64,000 nucleotides of DNA from Acidobacteriota bacterium (GCA_013289585.1 JABCZR010000018.1:1-64000), one strand, 5' to 3'. Shown: positions 19,301 through 27,109, numbered from the stretch's first letter. A program made the numbers and translations. The notes: generated by a model not told the origin, from the letters alone.

Positions 19301-19934
19301 CCGACACGATGAACGGCACATCGCTGCCAATCTCTTTCGAGAGTTTTTGGATTGCGAGAATGGCCGCTTTGATGTTTCGCGTGTCCTGGCAAGTCTCCAC
19401 TAACAGCAAATCCACGCCACCCTCAACCAGTCCCTTCGCCTGCGCGAAATAAGCCTCGCGCAATTCGTCGAAGGTCACGCCTCCCGTCACGGTAATCGCT
19501 TTGGTTGTTGGACCTATCGAACCTGCCACGAACCGTGGTTTCCCGGGCGCGCTGAACTCGTCCGCCGCCCGTCGCGCCAATTCCGCCGCGCGCTTGTTCA
19601 GGAAATGCGTGTCCGCCGCTAGCCCGTACTCCGCCAGGACAATGGGTGCTCCGCCAAAACTGTTCGTTTCGACAATGTCCGCTCCGGCCTCGAAGTATTT
19701 CCGGTGAATATCCAGCACCACGTCCGGACGCGTTCGAACCAGATTCTCGTTGCACCCTTCAAGCGCAGCGCCGCCAAAGTCCTCCGCAGTCAGATTTCGC
19801 TGCTGCAGCATCGTCCCCATCGCGCCATCAAGCACCAGGATTCGCTGCTGGAGCAATTCCCGGATGGCTTTGGCCGATTCGTTCACATTACGCATTGGCT
19901 GGAAAGCGGTACTCTCTTTCTGGTTCGCCGGCAC
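16329..19934 (-). CDS. metH: Cobalamin-dependent methionine synthase
   Basis: A full-length 1201-residue enzyme that moves a methyl group from methyltetrahydrofolate to homocysteine through cobalamin. Domains in order are: homocysteine/zinc domain (DGAMGTMLQ near residue 37; zinc Cys in NCATGP and GGCCGTT), pterin domain (VGERTNVIGSRLF), cap domain (GTRDGLIGDLEKK), B12 domain (GDVHDIGKN with the axial His, then GLSGLLVKSAQQM) and the C-terminal reactivation domain (NPFMLYGRHMG, GKRYSFGYPACP). The start is GTG at 19934; an ATG 13 codons later (19895) is an alternative. No cobalamin riboswitch is seen in the 180 bp upstream. It is divergent from wecB. Confidence 0.97.
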   Translation of the reverse strand: MPANQKESTAFQPMRNVNESAKAIRELLQQRILVLDGAMGTMLQQRNLTAEDFGGAALEGCNENLVRTRPDVVLDIHRKYFEAGADIVETNSFGGAPIVLAEYGLAADTHFLNKRAAELARRAADEFSAPGKPRFVAGSIGPTTKAITVTGGVTFDELREAYFAQAKGLVEGGVDLLLVETCQDTRNIKAAILAIQKLSKEIGSDVPFIVSVTIEPMGAMLAGQTVEAMWASLRHAKPLAFGMNCATGPEFMTDHIRTLSQLTGEFVSCYPNAGLPNEEGKYLETPTTLAAQLEKFVDHGWLNFIGGCCGTTEKHIRAIAQMVEGKKPRVRPAEAHRAVYSGIETIEAEESTRPLLVGERTNVIGSRLFKNLVAEEKWEEASEIARRQVRGGAHIVDVCLQSTERDEKKDIPPFYEKLIRKVKAPVMIDTTDPTAIELALTYCQGKAIINSINLEDGEEKFERVVPVAHQFGAAVVVGCIDEDKLQAQAFTRERKLAIAQRSYKLLTEKYGLGPEDIIFDPLVFPCATGDENYIGGAVETMEGIRLIKQALPDVRTILGISNVSFGLPAGARAVVNSVFLYYCTKAGLDLAIVNTERLERFASIPPHERELAENLLFSHPPKDAPADHSNAELLRDVPADWRKQRKEQRAAVNQYYIQAIAEHFRTATKKEKVRAADLPLDERLANYIIEGTRDGLIGDLEKKRAEGAAPLDIVNGPLMAGMAEVGRLFNANELIVAEVLQSAEAMKAAVSHLEQFMEKADTAKRGKVVLATVKGDVHDIGKNLVEIILKNNGYDVVNLGIKVPPEDLIKAYQEHQPDAIGLSGLLVKSAQQMVITAGDLKDAGIKVPLLVGGAALSAKFTQTKIAPSYGKAVCFAKDAMTGLSLMNQLMDPATRETVVREHTSTGNGFGVTTTVKVLEIPKVTRSPRVRTDLPIPRVATLERKVRLVPDLREVWSYINPFMLYGRHMGFRGDFEKRLEERDPKAVELFESMEEVKKEAAEFMKVRAVWQFFEAEAAGESIHLFAPGAGEPLHTFRFPRQRLGDYLCLSDYVLPAQNGQRDHIALFVVTAGEGVRDRAERAKNEGYYFKSHGLQALAIEAAEGCAEWLHRRIREDWGFPDPPEMTMAQRFTSRYRGKRYSFGYPACPNLEDQSGLWKLLQPEEIGVQLTEGMMMDPEASVSALVFQHPDCSYFSVGEVSEI

Positions 19935-20113
19935 AGCGGAAGCAGGAGCAAAAACGCCTCTTTCTCTAACCTCCCATTTTACGCAGGTTTACGCCGGATT
20001 CGAACGCCCTTGCACCGAACTAGTGCTTTTTTCGCGCGAACGGCGCTTAGGCGGCCCCGAAAGCGCAATTTCCGGATGCTATACTGCGCTTTGACGCCGG
20101 AATCGAACCTCTC

Positions 20114-21235
20114 ATGAGCCAACGCCTGAAAATCCTGAATATCGTCGGCGCCCGCCCCAATCTCCCGAAAATCGCGCCGCTCATGCGCGAGATGCAGCTC
20201 CACCCGGAGATCGATCCCATCCTCGTCCATACCGGCCAGCACTACGACGAAAAACTCTCCGACATTTTCTTTCGGCAGATGGGCATTCCCGCTCCGCACG
20301 TAAATCTCGAAGTCGGCTCCGGCTCGCACGCATCGCAAACCGCTGAAATCTTGAAGCGTATCGAGCCTGTTCTCCTCGAGCGCAAGCCCGACCTTGTCCT
20401 CGTCGTCGGGGACGTCAATTCCACCATTGCCGTCTCACTCGCCGCCGTAAAACTAGGCATTCGGGTCGCCCACGTCGAAGCCGGTCTGCGCAGCTTCGAC
20501 CGCACCATGCCCGAAGAGATCAATCGCATCCTCACCGATGCCCTGGCCGACTATCTTTTCGTTACAGAAGAAGATGCCATCGGCCACCTCCTCAAAGAAG
20601 GCCGCCCGCGCGAAGCCATCCATTTCGTCGGCAACGTGATGATCGATTCACTTCGTCATTTCCTGCCCGTTGCTCAAGAGTCCGCCATCGGAGATGAGCT
20701 CGGACTCAAGAATGGAGCAGGGTGGCGCCCGTTCGGCGTCCTGACCCTTCACCGCCCTTCAAACGTCGACTCCACGGAGAAGCTGAGCCAGCTTCTTGGC
20801 GCCATCGACGCCGTCGCCGCAGAAATGCCCGTAATCTTCCCTGTACATCCCCGCACCCAGCAGATTCTTACCCGCGGGGGCATTACGCATCATCCGCAAC
20901 TACGCCTCATCGCGCCCGTCGGCTATCTCGATTTTCTTTGCCTGCTCAGCAAAGCATCGCTCGTGCTCACCGATTCCGGCGGCATCCAGGAAGAAACCAC
21001 CGCTCTCGGAGTTCCTTGCCTAACGTTGAGAGAGAACACCGAGCGTCCCATCACTATTTCCGAAGGCACAAATCTCCTCGTTGGCACCGATCCCGCCAAA
21101 ATCGTCGCTGCCGCGCATGCCACTTTGGCAGGCAAAGGCAAAGCCGGCCGGATTCCCCCTCTTTGGGACGGCCACGCCGCCCAGCGGATTGTCGAGATTC
21201 TCTTGAGGCAGGTACCCCGGGGAAAAGCGTCGTAG
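20114..21235 (+). CDS. wecB: UDP-N-acetylglucosamine 2-epimerase (non-hydrolysing)
   Basis: A 373-residue cytosolic epimerase that interconverts UDP-GlcNAc and UDP-ManNAc for surface polysaccharide synthesis. Family motifs are clear: GARPNLPKIAPLMRE at the N-terminus, VHTGQHYDEKLSD, VGDVNST, HVEAGLRSFDRTMPEEINR, LTLHRPSNVD, FPVHPRT and LTDSGGIQEE with TLRENTERP. All substrate-binding residues appear present. With galE and the family 2 glycosyltransferase downstream it points to envelope glycan synthesis. Followed by a terminator hairpin at 21264-21287. Confidence 0.95.
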   Translation: MSQRLKILNIVGARPNLPKIAPLMREMQLHPEIDPILVHTGQHYDEKLSDIFFRQMGIPAPHVNLEVGSGSHASQTAEILKRIEPVLLERKPDLVLVVGDVNSTIAVSLAAVKLGIRVAHVEAGLRSFDRTMPEEINRILTDALADYLFVTEEDAIGHLLKEGRPREAIHFVGNVMIDSLRHFLPVAQESAIGDELGLKNGAGWRPFGVLTLHRPSNVDSTEKLSQLLGAIDAVAAEMPVIFPVHPRTQQILTRGGITHHPQLRLIAPVGYLDFLCLLSKASLVLTDSGGIQEETTALGVPCLTLRENTERPITISEGTNLLVGTDPAKIVAAAHATLAGKGKAGRIPPLWDGHAAQRIVEILLRQVPRGKAS

Positions 21236-21263
21236 GCGTCAGTAACAATTCGAGAACAGCCTT

Positions 21264-21287
21264 GCCAAAGGCACTTGCCCCTTTGGC
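21264..21287 (+). terminator. Hairpin after wecB
   Basis: Perfect 8-bp arms GCCAAAGG / CCTTTGGC with an 8-nt loop, then AGTTTTC. It lies 28 bp after the wecB stop and 24 bp before the LuxR-type gene. The T run is short, so termination may be partial. Confidence 0.55.
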
Positions 21288-21311
21288 CAGTTTTCACTAC
21301 GCTGGCAAACA

Positions 21312-21986
21312 GTGACTACGAAACGGGCATCCTCCAAATTGACGGTTTGCATCCTCTCGCCGCACCCACTGGTGCTGAGCGAGTTTGAGCGCATTCTCGC
21401 GAAGGCGGCGTTCAAAGTCGTCGCCAAGCAGCTGGAATCCACGCTTGCGCCGGACTTGCGTAATCTCGAGCCGCCCAAGGCGCAGGTTTACGTGATTGAC
21501 GCGCATGCCGCGAAGCCCGCCACCGGGGCGCTCCTCGCCAATATTCTTGAACGCCATCCCGAAGCCCGTCTGATCGTGGTCGGCGAACAGCACAACGAAG
21601 CCAACAGTTTTTCGCTCCTGCGCCTTGGTGTGAAGGGCCTTCTCACCTACGTCGAAGCTCGCGATCAGCTGATCCGCGCTCTTCCCTTGGTTGCTAGTGG
21701 CGGCTTCTGGGTTCCGCGCCAGCTCCTCTCCGGTTTCGTGGATTCCATCCTGACCGGGCAGGGGCGCCGCCTGAAAACGGATTCCGTCACTAATCTCAGC
21801 CGCCGCGAGCAGGAAGTTCTCGATTCGCTTCTCGAAAATCTCTCCAACAAGGAAATCGCCAGCAAGCTCAACATCGCGGAACGCACTGTGAAGTTTCACG
21901 TTTCGAATCTTCTCAACAAGTTTGGCGTGCGCCGCCGCGCCGATCTCATTCTCCTCACCTTCCAGCGCCGCTTGTCCCAGGTCTAA
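21312..21986 (+). CDS. LuxR/NarL-family regulator with degenerate receiver domain
   Basis: A 224-residue DNA-binding protein starting at GTG 21312. Residues ~10-130 resemble a response-regulator receiver and ~158-215 form a LuxR HTH (LSRREQEVLDSLLENLSNKEIA, then ERTVKFHVSNLLNKFGV). A possible phosphoacceptor Asp is at 63 (VYVIDAH), but the acidic pair normally after strand 1 is replaced by SPHP and the conserved Lys near the end of the receiver is missing (GVKGLLTYVE). Phosphorylation control is therefore doubtful. No sensor kinase is adjacent. The position between wecB and galE suggests, without proof, a link to polysaccharide genes. Confidence 0.85.
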   Translation: MTTKRASSKLTVCILSPHPLVLSEFERILAKAAFKVVAKQLESTLAPDLRNLEPPKAQVYVIDAHAAKPATGALLANILERHPEARLIVVGEQHNEANSFSLLRLGVKGLLTYVEARDQLIRALPLVASGGFWVPRQLLSGFVDSILTGQGRRLKTDSVTNLSRREQEVLDSLLENLSNKEIASKLNIAERTVKFHVSNLLNKFGVRRRADLILLTFQRRLSQV

Positions 21987-22115
21987 CTCCCGTTTAGCCT
22001 TTGTTGATTTTGCAGACTTGGTGTCCAATACAAGGGTGCGGATCTTGTCGTTGCATTGTGCAGTTTTGAGCGCCATGAAATCCTAGGCTAGGTCCCGCGC
22101 GAGGAGAATCCACCG

Positions 22116-23114
22116 TTGAATATTCTCGTTACCGGAGCAGCAGGCTACATTGGCAGCGTTTGTTCCGAAGTCTTACTCGCGCGTGGCATGCGCGTCATCG
22201 CCCTGGACAGTTTGCTGGAAGGCCACCGTGCCGCTGTCCCACCAAACGCAACATTTTGCCAGGTCGACTTGGGCGATCGCCCGCAACTAGAAGCGGTTTT
22301 CTCGCAAAACAAAATTGACGCCGTGATGCACTTTGCAGCCGAAGCCCTCGTCGCCAAATCCGTCAGCGAACCCAGCATCTTTTATGCTACCAACGTGGCC
22401 TGCGGCGTGAATCTGCTCGACACCATGACTCGTCACGGCGTAAGAAAATTCATCTTTTCTTCCACCGCGGCCACCTATGGCGAACCCGAAATCGTTCCGA
22501 TCCCTGAAGACCATCGCAAGGCACCCATCAATCCCTATGGTAAGTCCAAACTCGTGTTCGAACAAATCCTCGCCGATTATCGCGCTTACACCGATTTGCA
22601 ATATGTCACTCTCCGATACTTCAACGCCGCCGGCGCTTCAATAGAGCGCGGCGAAGATCATCGCGTCGAAACTCACCTCATCCCGCGCGTCCTGCACGCC
22701 GCCGCTGGCAATCTCCCGTATGTAGATGTTTTCGGCACCGACTACCCCACGCCCGACGGAACCTGCGTCCGCGACTACATACACGTCCTCGATATCGCTG
22801 ATTCGCATGTCCGCGCTCTCGAGGAAATCGACCGTGTCACTGGCGAAGCGTTCAACGTTGGCAACAGCCGTGGATTCTCCATCCTCGAAGTCGTTGCCGC
22901 GGCCGAGCGCATTACCGGCCGCAAAATCCCCAGCAAACTCGGTCCTCGACGTCCCGGCGATCCTGCCGTTCTGGTGGCCAGTAAGGAAAAACTCAAGAAA
23001 TCTCTCGGCTGGGAGGCCGCGCATTCCTCCCTCGAGGAAATCATCCAGTCCGCTTGGGCGTGGAAGCAGGCACACCCCCGCGGCTACGCCGGTAACGCCA
23101 CCGCCCACGTTTAG
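22116..23114 (+). CDS. galE: UDP-glucose 4-epimerase
   Basis: A 332-residue extended short-chain dehydrogenase that interconverts UDP-glucose and UDP-galactose. It shows the NAD motif VTGAAGYIGS, the catalytic Ser/Thr region FSSTAATYG, YGKSK with catalytic Tyr and Lys, RYFNAAGA and DGTCVRDYIHV, all typical of GalE. The start is TTG at 22116, selected by the GAGGAG motif nine bases upstream and by homology to the NILVTGAAGYIG beginning. Its stop overlaps the end of the convergent glycosyltransferase gene by 4 bp. Confidence 0.94.
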   Translation: MNILVTGAAGYIGSVCSEVLLARGMRVIALDSLLEGHRAAVPPNATFCQVDLGDRPQLEAVFSQNKIDAVMHFAAEALVAKSVSEPSIFYATNVACGVNLLDTMTRHGVRKFIFSSTAATYGEPEIVPIPEDHRKAPINPYGKSKLVFEQILADYRAYTDLQYVTLRYFNAAGASIERGEDHRVETHLIPRVLHAAAGNLPYVDVFGTDYPTPDGTCVRDYIHVLDIADSHVRALEEIDRVTGEAFNVGNSRGFSILEVVAAAERITGRKIPSKLGPRRPGDPAVLVASKEKLKKSLGWEAAHSSLEEIIQSAWAWKQAHPRGYAGNATAHV

Positions 23115-23890
23115 TCGCTGAATTTATACCGGATGATGCACCACAACGCCTGCACGCCGTCTTTCCAGGTAATTTTCTTTCCCTCTTCGTACGTGCGGCC
23201 CGCATAACTGATCGGCACTTCGTAGATGCGCCATTTGTGCTTTGCGATCTTCGCCGTAATTTCCGGTTCGAATCCGAACCGGTTGGACTTGATCTCGATT
23301 CCCGTCAGCACTTCTTTGCGAAACACCTTGTAGCACGTCTCCATGTCCGTCAGCTTCAGGTTCGTGAAGATGTCCGAAAGCAGCGTCAACATGCGGTTCG
23401 CTACGTAATGCCAGAAGTAGTGCACCCGCTGCGGCCCGCTCAGGAATCGCGAGCCATACACCACGTCCGCGCGCCCGTCGATCAGCGGCTCGAGCAACAC
23501 CCCGTAATCGCGGGGGTCGTACTCCAGGTCCGCGTCCTGCACCAGCACAATCTCACCCGTGGCTTGCGCAAATCCGCGCCGCAGCGCCGCGCCCTTCCCC
23601 TGGTTCGGCGCTTGAAAGAAAAATCGCAAATCGCGCAGCCCGATCGAATCGCTCCCGTCCTGCGCAGGAGCTGTGGCCTCGCCATTCGCTTGCCGCGCCG
23701 CCATGTTCTCCAGAATCTGCCGCGTCCCGTCCGTAGAGCAATCATCCACGATGATCACTTCCTTGCGAATTTCCGTGTCCAGCACGCGCCGCAGGATTTC
23801 GTCAATCGTCCCTTTTTCGTTGTACACCGGTATGACGATCGAAACTTTCGGATTGTCCAGCGCGAGTGGATTGTGTCGTTGGCGGGTCAT
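23111..23890 (-). CDS. Family 2 glycosyltransferase, dolichyl-phosphate-mannose-synthase-like
   Basis: A 259-residue GT-A glycosyltransferase without membrane helices. Features are VSIVIPVYNEKGTI (nucleotide-sugar site), EVIIVDDCSTDGT, NQGKGAALRRGF, the metal site QDADLEYDP, YGSRFLSG, and the acceptor region DMETCYKVFRKEV. This set is characteristic of polyprenyl-phosphate glycosyltransferases (DPM1/ArnC type), which load a sugar on a lipid carrier. A ~15-residue insertion (ANGEATAPAQDGSDS) sits between conserved strands. It is convergent with galE (4-bp overlap). The sugar donor is not determined by sequence. Confidence 0.92.
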   Translation of the reverse strand: MTRQRHNPLALDNPKVSIVIPVYNEKGTIDEILRRVLDTEIRKEVIIVDDCSTDGTRQILENMAARQANGEATAPAQDGSDSIGLRDLRFFFQAPNQGKGAALRRGFAQATGEIVLVQDADLEYDPRDYGVLLEPLIDGRADVVYGSRFLSGPQRVHYFWHYVANRMLTLLSDIFTNLKLTDMETCYKVFRKEVLTGIEIKSNRFGFEPEITAKIAKHKWRIYEVPISYAGRTYEEGKKITWKDGVQALWCIIRYKFSD

Positions 23891-24067
23891 GAAGGTTTAA
23901 AGATTGTAGCGGCGCACCCTCCGGCGAGTAAAGCCAACTCCTTCTAGCCGATGAATTTCAGTTACCCGTGCTTTCCAGCTGTGCCTCAAACCCGCTATCC
24001 TATTCAGCGCCGCTGCAAACGGGTTGCAGCGTTGCGCGAGTCCGCCCAAATTACAGCGTGGAATTTC

Positions 24068-24110
24068 CTCTTCGCTGTGATCTCTGCGTACCCCGCGAAC
24101 TCCGTGTAAA
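24068..24110. repeat. CTCTGCGT-type repeat copy upstream of mtaB
   Basis: The stretch contains ATCTCTGCGTACCCC then CGAACTCCGTGT. The same type of phrase (CTCTGCGT followed by a C(T/C)CTGTG-type word) recurs just after mtaB at 25562-25628. It looks like a dispersed intergenic repeat. The mtaB -10-like TAAAAT follows directly. Confidence 0.35.
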
Positions 24111-24140
24111 ATATTTCCTGTTCGGATGCCCTGGTTCCAG

Positions 24141-25574
24141 ATGACGACTTTCTTCATCCAACAATTCGGTTGCCGCGCCACGCAAGCCGACGGCGCCGCC
24201 ATCGAGCGCCAGTTGCTCGACCGCGGCTGCACTACGGCCTCCGAAGCCGCCCTTGCCGACATCCTGGTTCTCAACACCTGCACCGTGACCGCCTCCGCTG
24301 ACTCCCAGGCCCGCGACGCCATTCGAAAGCTTCACGCCGCCAACCCCGCCGCACGCTTCATCGTCACCGGCTGCTACGCCCAGCGCGCTCCCGAAGAAAT
24401 CGCCGCCCTCCCTGGTGTTTCCTGGGTAGTCGGCAATTCCCACAAGCCGCAAATTCCTGATCTAGTCGATTCGTTCTCGTCCGCCGCGACCGACGAATCC
24501 ACAACCGATTTTCTCCCTATAGCCGCATTGCGTTCTCACTCGGCCGTTCCGTTCCGCTCCTTTGTAGGGACGCAGCATGCTGCGCCCTTGCTCGGCAACA
24601 TCCTCACCGGCAATATCTTCGCCCGGACCGAATTTCTTACCGCTCCCGTCCTGGGCGGGGAAGGGAACCACACTCGCCCCACCCTGAAGATCCAGGATGG
24701 CTGCGATTCTCGCTGCTCCTACTGCGTCATCCCCTTCGTCCGCGGAAAAAGCCGCAGCCTCCCGCCCGAGACCGTTCTTCAAGAAATCCGGAGCCTCAGC
24801 AATTCCGGCTTCCGCGAAATCGTCCTCAGCGGCATCAACCTCGGCACCTACGGCCGCGATCTTTCCCTTCGCGTCGAATTCGAATCCCTCCTTCGCCGCA
24901 TTCTCGGTGAAACCTCCGTCGAGCGTCTCCGTATCAGCTCTATCGAACCGCTAGACGTCACGCAGGACCTCATCGACCTCTTCGCTTCCACCGATCTCAT
25001 CGCCCAGCACTTCCACATGCCCCTGCAGTCCGCCTCGAACCGCATCCTCGCCGCCATGCACCGCTGGTATCGCGCCGAGCACTACGCTCGCCGCGTCGAG
25101 CTCATCCGCGAACGCCTTCCGCATGCCGCCATCGGCGCCGACGTCATCACCGGCTTCCCCGGCGAAACCGAAGAAGATCACGCCACTACAATAAATTTTA
25201 TCGCATCGCTGCCGTTCACCTATCTGCATGTCTTCTCGTTCTCAAAACGCCCCGGCACCAAGGCCGCAGCTCTCGCCAACGAAGTCCCCGGCCACATCAT
25301 CAAGCGCCGCGCCCGCGAACTCCGCGCCCTCGCCGAAAAAAAAGCCGCCGCCTTCCGCCAATCCCAAATCGGCCGCACCCTTCGCGTCCTCACCCTCCGG
25401 CCCGACGACGCTATCGAATCGCACTCCACGCCCGCCCTCTCCACCAACTATCTAAAAGTTCGGCTGGAAGAAAGCCATTCAGCCAATCTCTGGTTCGATG
25501 TTTTGATTTCTGGTGAATCCGGAACTGCTTTGGTGGGCGAGCCTGTTCTTTCCTGTTCAGCATCTCTGCGTTGA
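24141..25574 (+). CDS. mtaB: tRNA ct6A/t6A37 methylthiotransferase
   Basis: A radical SAM methylthiotransferase of 477 residues that adds a methylthio group to threonylcarbamoyl-adenosine 37 of ANN-decoding tRNAs. N-terminal UPF0004 cluster Cys are in QFGCRATQ, LNTCTV and VTGCYAQR. The radical SAM Cys triad is GCDSRCSYCVIPFVRG, followed by LSGINLGTYG and HFHMPLQSAS. A C-terminal TRAM-like segment includes LRVLTLRP and NYLKVRLE. A poorly conserved ~45-residue linker precedes the SAM motif and encloses a palindromic repeat (24562-24590). The ATG at 24141 gives the family-typical N-terminus; ATG 24126 would add five residues. Confidence 0.93.
   Translation: MTTFFIQQFGCRATQADGAAIERQLLDRGCTTASEAALADILVLNTCTVTASADSQARDAIRKLHAANPAARFIVTGCYAQRAPEEIAALPGVSWVVGNSHKPQIPDLVDSFSSAATDESTTDFLPIAALRSHSAVPFRSFVGTQHAAPLLGNILTGNIFARTEFLTAPVLGGEGNHTRPTLKIQDGCDSRCSYCVIPFVRGKSRSLPPETVLQEIRSLSNSGFREIVLSGINLGTYGRDLSLRVEFESLLRRILGETSVERLRISSIEPLDVTQDLIDLFASTDLIAQHFHMPLQSASNRILAAMHRWYRAEHYARRVELIRERLPHAAIGADVITGFPGETEEDHATTINFIASLPFTYLHVFSFSKRPGTKAAALANEVPGHIIKRRARELRALAEKKAAAFRQSQIGRTLRVLTLRPDDAIESHSTPALSTNYLKVRLEESHSANLWFDVLISGESGTALVGEPVLSCSASLR
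24562..24590. repeat. Palindromic repeat inside the mtaB reading frame
   Basis: A 14-bp perfect palindrome CGCAGCATGCTGCG (24571-24584) preceded by TTGTAGGGA. It keeps the mtaB frame open and codes for VGTQHAAPL in the variable linker. Short palindromes led by GTAGG or GGAG also occur between genes at 26041, 30565, 35349 and 48969. Confidence 0.55.
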
Positions 25575-25628
25575 GTTTGTTTTTCTTCTCTTCTACGTTT
25601 GCTCTGCGTCCTCTGTGGTTTCCGTGCC
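25562..25628. repeat. CTCTGCGT-type repeat copies downstream of mtaB
   Basis: Two CTCTGCGT words, the second followed by CCTCTGTGGTTTCCGTGCC, lie in the T-rich gap between mtaB and acpS. They match the style of the element upstream of mtaB. The first word overlaps the mtaB stop codon area. Confidence 0.35.
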
Positions 25629-25648
25629 AAATCTCTTCGCCTTTGCTT

Positions 25649-26026
25649 TCAACTCTCGAAAATTACCTGCGCCAGCGCCTGACTCTCCGTATGCGTAATG
25701 CTCAGCGAAATATTCTTCACTCCCAGCTGCGCCGCAATCTTCCCCGCCTCACCAGCCAGCGCCAGCGTCGGACGCCCACTCGCCTCCCGCACCACTTCCA
25801 GATCCACCCAGCGCACCCCGCGCCGCCATCCCGTCCCTAGCGCCTTCATCGCCGCTTCCTTCGCCGCAAACCGCCCCGCATACCGCTCATACTTATTCTT
25901 GAATTGCTCGCAATACGCCCTCTCCCTCTCCGTATAAATCCGCCTCAAAAACACTTCCCCATGCCGCTCAATCGCCCTCCGAACACGCTCCACCTCCGCA
26001 ATGTCCACTCCCATCCCAACAATCAA
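25649..26026 (-). CDS. acpS: Holo-[acyl-carrier-protein] synthase
   Basis: A 125-residue 4'-phosphopantetheinyl transferase that activates acyl carrier protein for fatty acid synthesis. It shows VGMGVDIAEVERVR (metal Asp), RRIYTERERAYC, RFAAKEAAMKALGTG (catalytic Glu and Lys) and ISLSITHTESQALAQVIF. The start is TTG at 26026, giving the usual LIVGMGVDI beginning and a standard length of ~125; the longer frame from 26095 would translate a palindromic repeat and is unlikely. An ATG at 26014 is a second alternative. It is divergent from the pgeF-type gene. Confidence 0.92.
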   Translation of the reverse strand: MIVGMGVDIAEVERVRRAIERHGEVFLRRIYTERERAYCEQFKNKYERYAGRFAAKEAAMKALGTGWRRGVRWVDLEVVREASGRPTLALAGEAGKIAAQLGVKNISLSITHTESQALAQVIFES

Positions 26027-26040
26027 TTCAGCGCCCCCAT

Positions 26041-26070
26041 TTGGAGTGCGGCAGCTCGCTGCCGCTTTTC
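26041..26070. repeat. Palindromic repeat upstream of acpS
   Basis: GCGGCAG, CTCG loop, CTGCCGC (26049-26066) gives a perfect 7-bp stem, preceded by TTTGGAGT and followed by TTTT. It sits in the acpS/pgeF intergenic region and resembles the other GC-rich palindromes in this window. Confidence 0.55.
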
Positions 26071-26164
26071 CGTCAGCCGCAATCGCAACGATCATCCGCC
26101 AATTCGAATGTCATGCCACACTTTTGAACTTCCGTATTCCTCTTGGCATTATACTTATAAGATT

Positions 26165-27109
26165 GTGCCTCCCACGAAAACACTGAACGCAAAACACAGC
26201 GACCGCAAGCAACGCGCTCAAGTCACTTCGACCTCCAGCTGGACCGAGCGCAAGGTGGGTGGCGTTCGCATCCTCCAAGTCCCCGCCCTAACCAAACTCC
26301 CCTGGCTCCTCCACGGCTTCAGCACCAAACCCGGTGGAGTCTCCGATCTTAACGGCGAAAAAGTCCTCAACCTCGGCTTCACCGACTGGGACTCCCGCGA
26401 AAACGTCCTCGAAAACCGCCGACGCTTTCAATCCGCTCTTGACGCGACCGACCTGACACTCATCTCGCTCAAACAAATCCACTCCGACGTAATCCATGTC
26501 TTCAACACCGCCCCCAACGAGCCCTGCAAAGGCGACGCCTCCATCACCAACCGCCCCGGCCTCCTCCTCGGCGTCCAAACCGCCGACTGCGTCCCCATCC
26601 TCCTCGTTGACCCTAGAAAACGTGCGATAGCCGCTATCCACGCCGGTTGGCGCGGCACCCTGGCCCGAATCGCCATCAAAGCCATCGGCCAAATGCAGAT
26701 GCACTTCGGCACCAACGCCGCCGACCTCCTCGCCGCCATCGGCCCATCCATCGGCGGCTGCTGCTATGAAGTCGGGACCGAAGTTGCCACTCAATTCCTT
26801 TCCCAATTCGCCGACGCCCCCGACTGGTTCGACGAATTCCGCACCGGCGACGAACCCAATCCGGTCCAATGGCTCAACATGATGCCCCCCGGCCACCAGC
26901 CCCCACCCAAAAACGTCCACCTCGACCTCAAAAAGGCCAATCGCGCCCAACTCCTGACCCTCGGCCTCCGTCCCCAAAACATCTTCGTAAGCGACCTCTG
27001 TACTGCCTGTTGCCCCGACCTTCTCTTCAGCTACCGAAAACAAGGCCCCCGCTCCGCGCGCCTCCTCTCCGTCGTCGGCATCAGCCCGCGAATGTCTTCA
27101 CGACCCTGA
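26165..27109 (+). CDS. pgeF: Polyphenol oxidase/laccase-domain protein, PgeF (YfiH) family
   Basis: A family member of about 314 residues. The metal/purine site motifs are complete: TADCVPILL with the Cys, HAGWRGT (His) and GPSIGGCCYEVG, followed by VSDLCTACCPDLLFSYR near the C-terminus. Members act as purine nucleoside phosphorylases/deaminases or as peptidoglycan editing factors in the cytosol; which activity applies here is not decidable. The start is uncertain: GTG 26165 is used because the conserved part begins shortly after, but an in-frame ATG exists at 26108. The pair with acpS is divergent. Confidence 0.85.
   Translation: MPPTKTLNAKHSDRKQRAQVTSTSSWTERKVGGVRILQVPALTKLPWLLHGFSTKPGGVSDLNGEKVLNLGFTDWDSRENVLENRRRFQSALDATDLTLISLKQIHSDVIHVFNTAPNEPCKGDASITNRPGLLLGVQTADCVPILLVDPRKRAIAAIHAGWRGTLARIAIKAIGQMQMHFGTNAADLLAAIGPSIGGCCYEVGTEVATQFLSQFADAPDWFDEFRTGDEPNPVQWLNMMPPGHQPPPKNVHLDLKKANRAQLLTLGLRPQNIFVSDLCTACCPDLLFSYRKQGPRSARLLSVVGISPRMSSRP

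Noticed and set aside
19985-20010. tRNA T-arm-like word GGTTCGAAT near 20 kb
   Set aside because: The flanking bases do not form a 5-bp T stem or a cloverleaf.
19935-20113. Cobalamin or SAM riboswitch in front of metH
   Set aside because: No B12 box or SAM core was seen in the short divergent interval.
26027-26095. Extended acpS start at 26095
   Set aside because: It would translate the palindromic repeat and gives residues that do not match AcpS; TTG 26026 gives normal length.
25904-26164. N-terminal extension of the pgeF-type gene
   Set aside because: It runs antisense through acpS, has no family similarity and includes a repeat; the start after 26100 is preferred.
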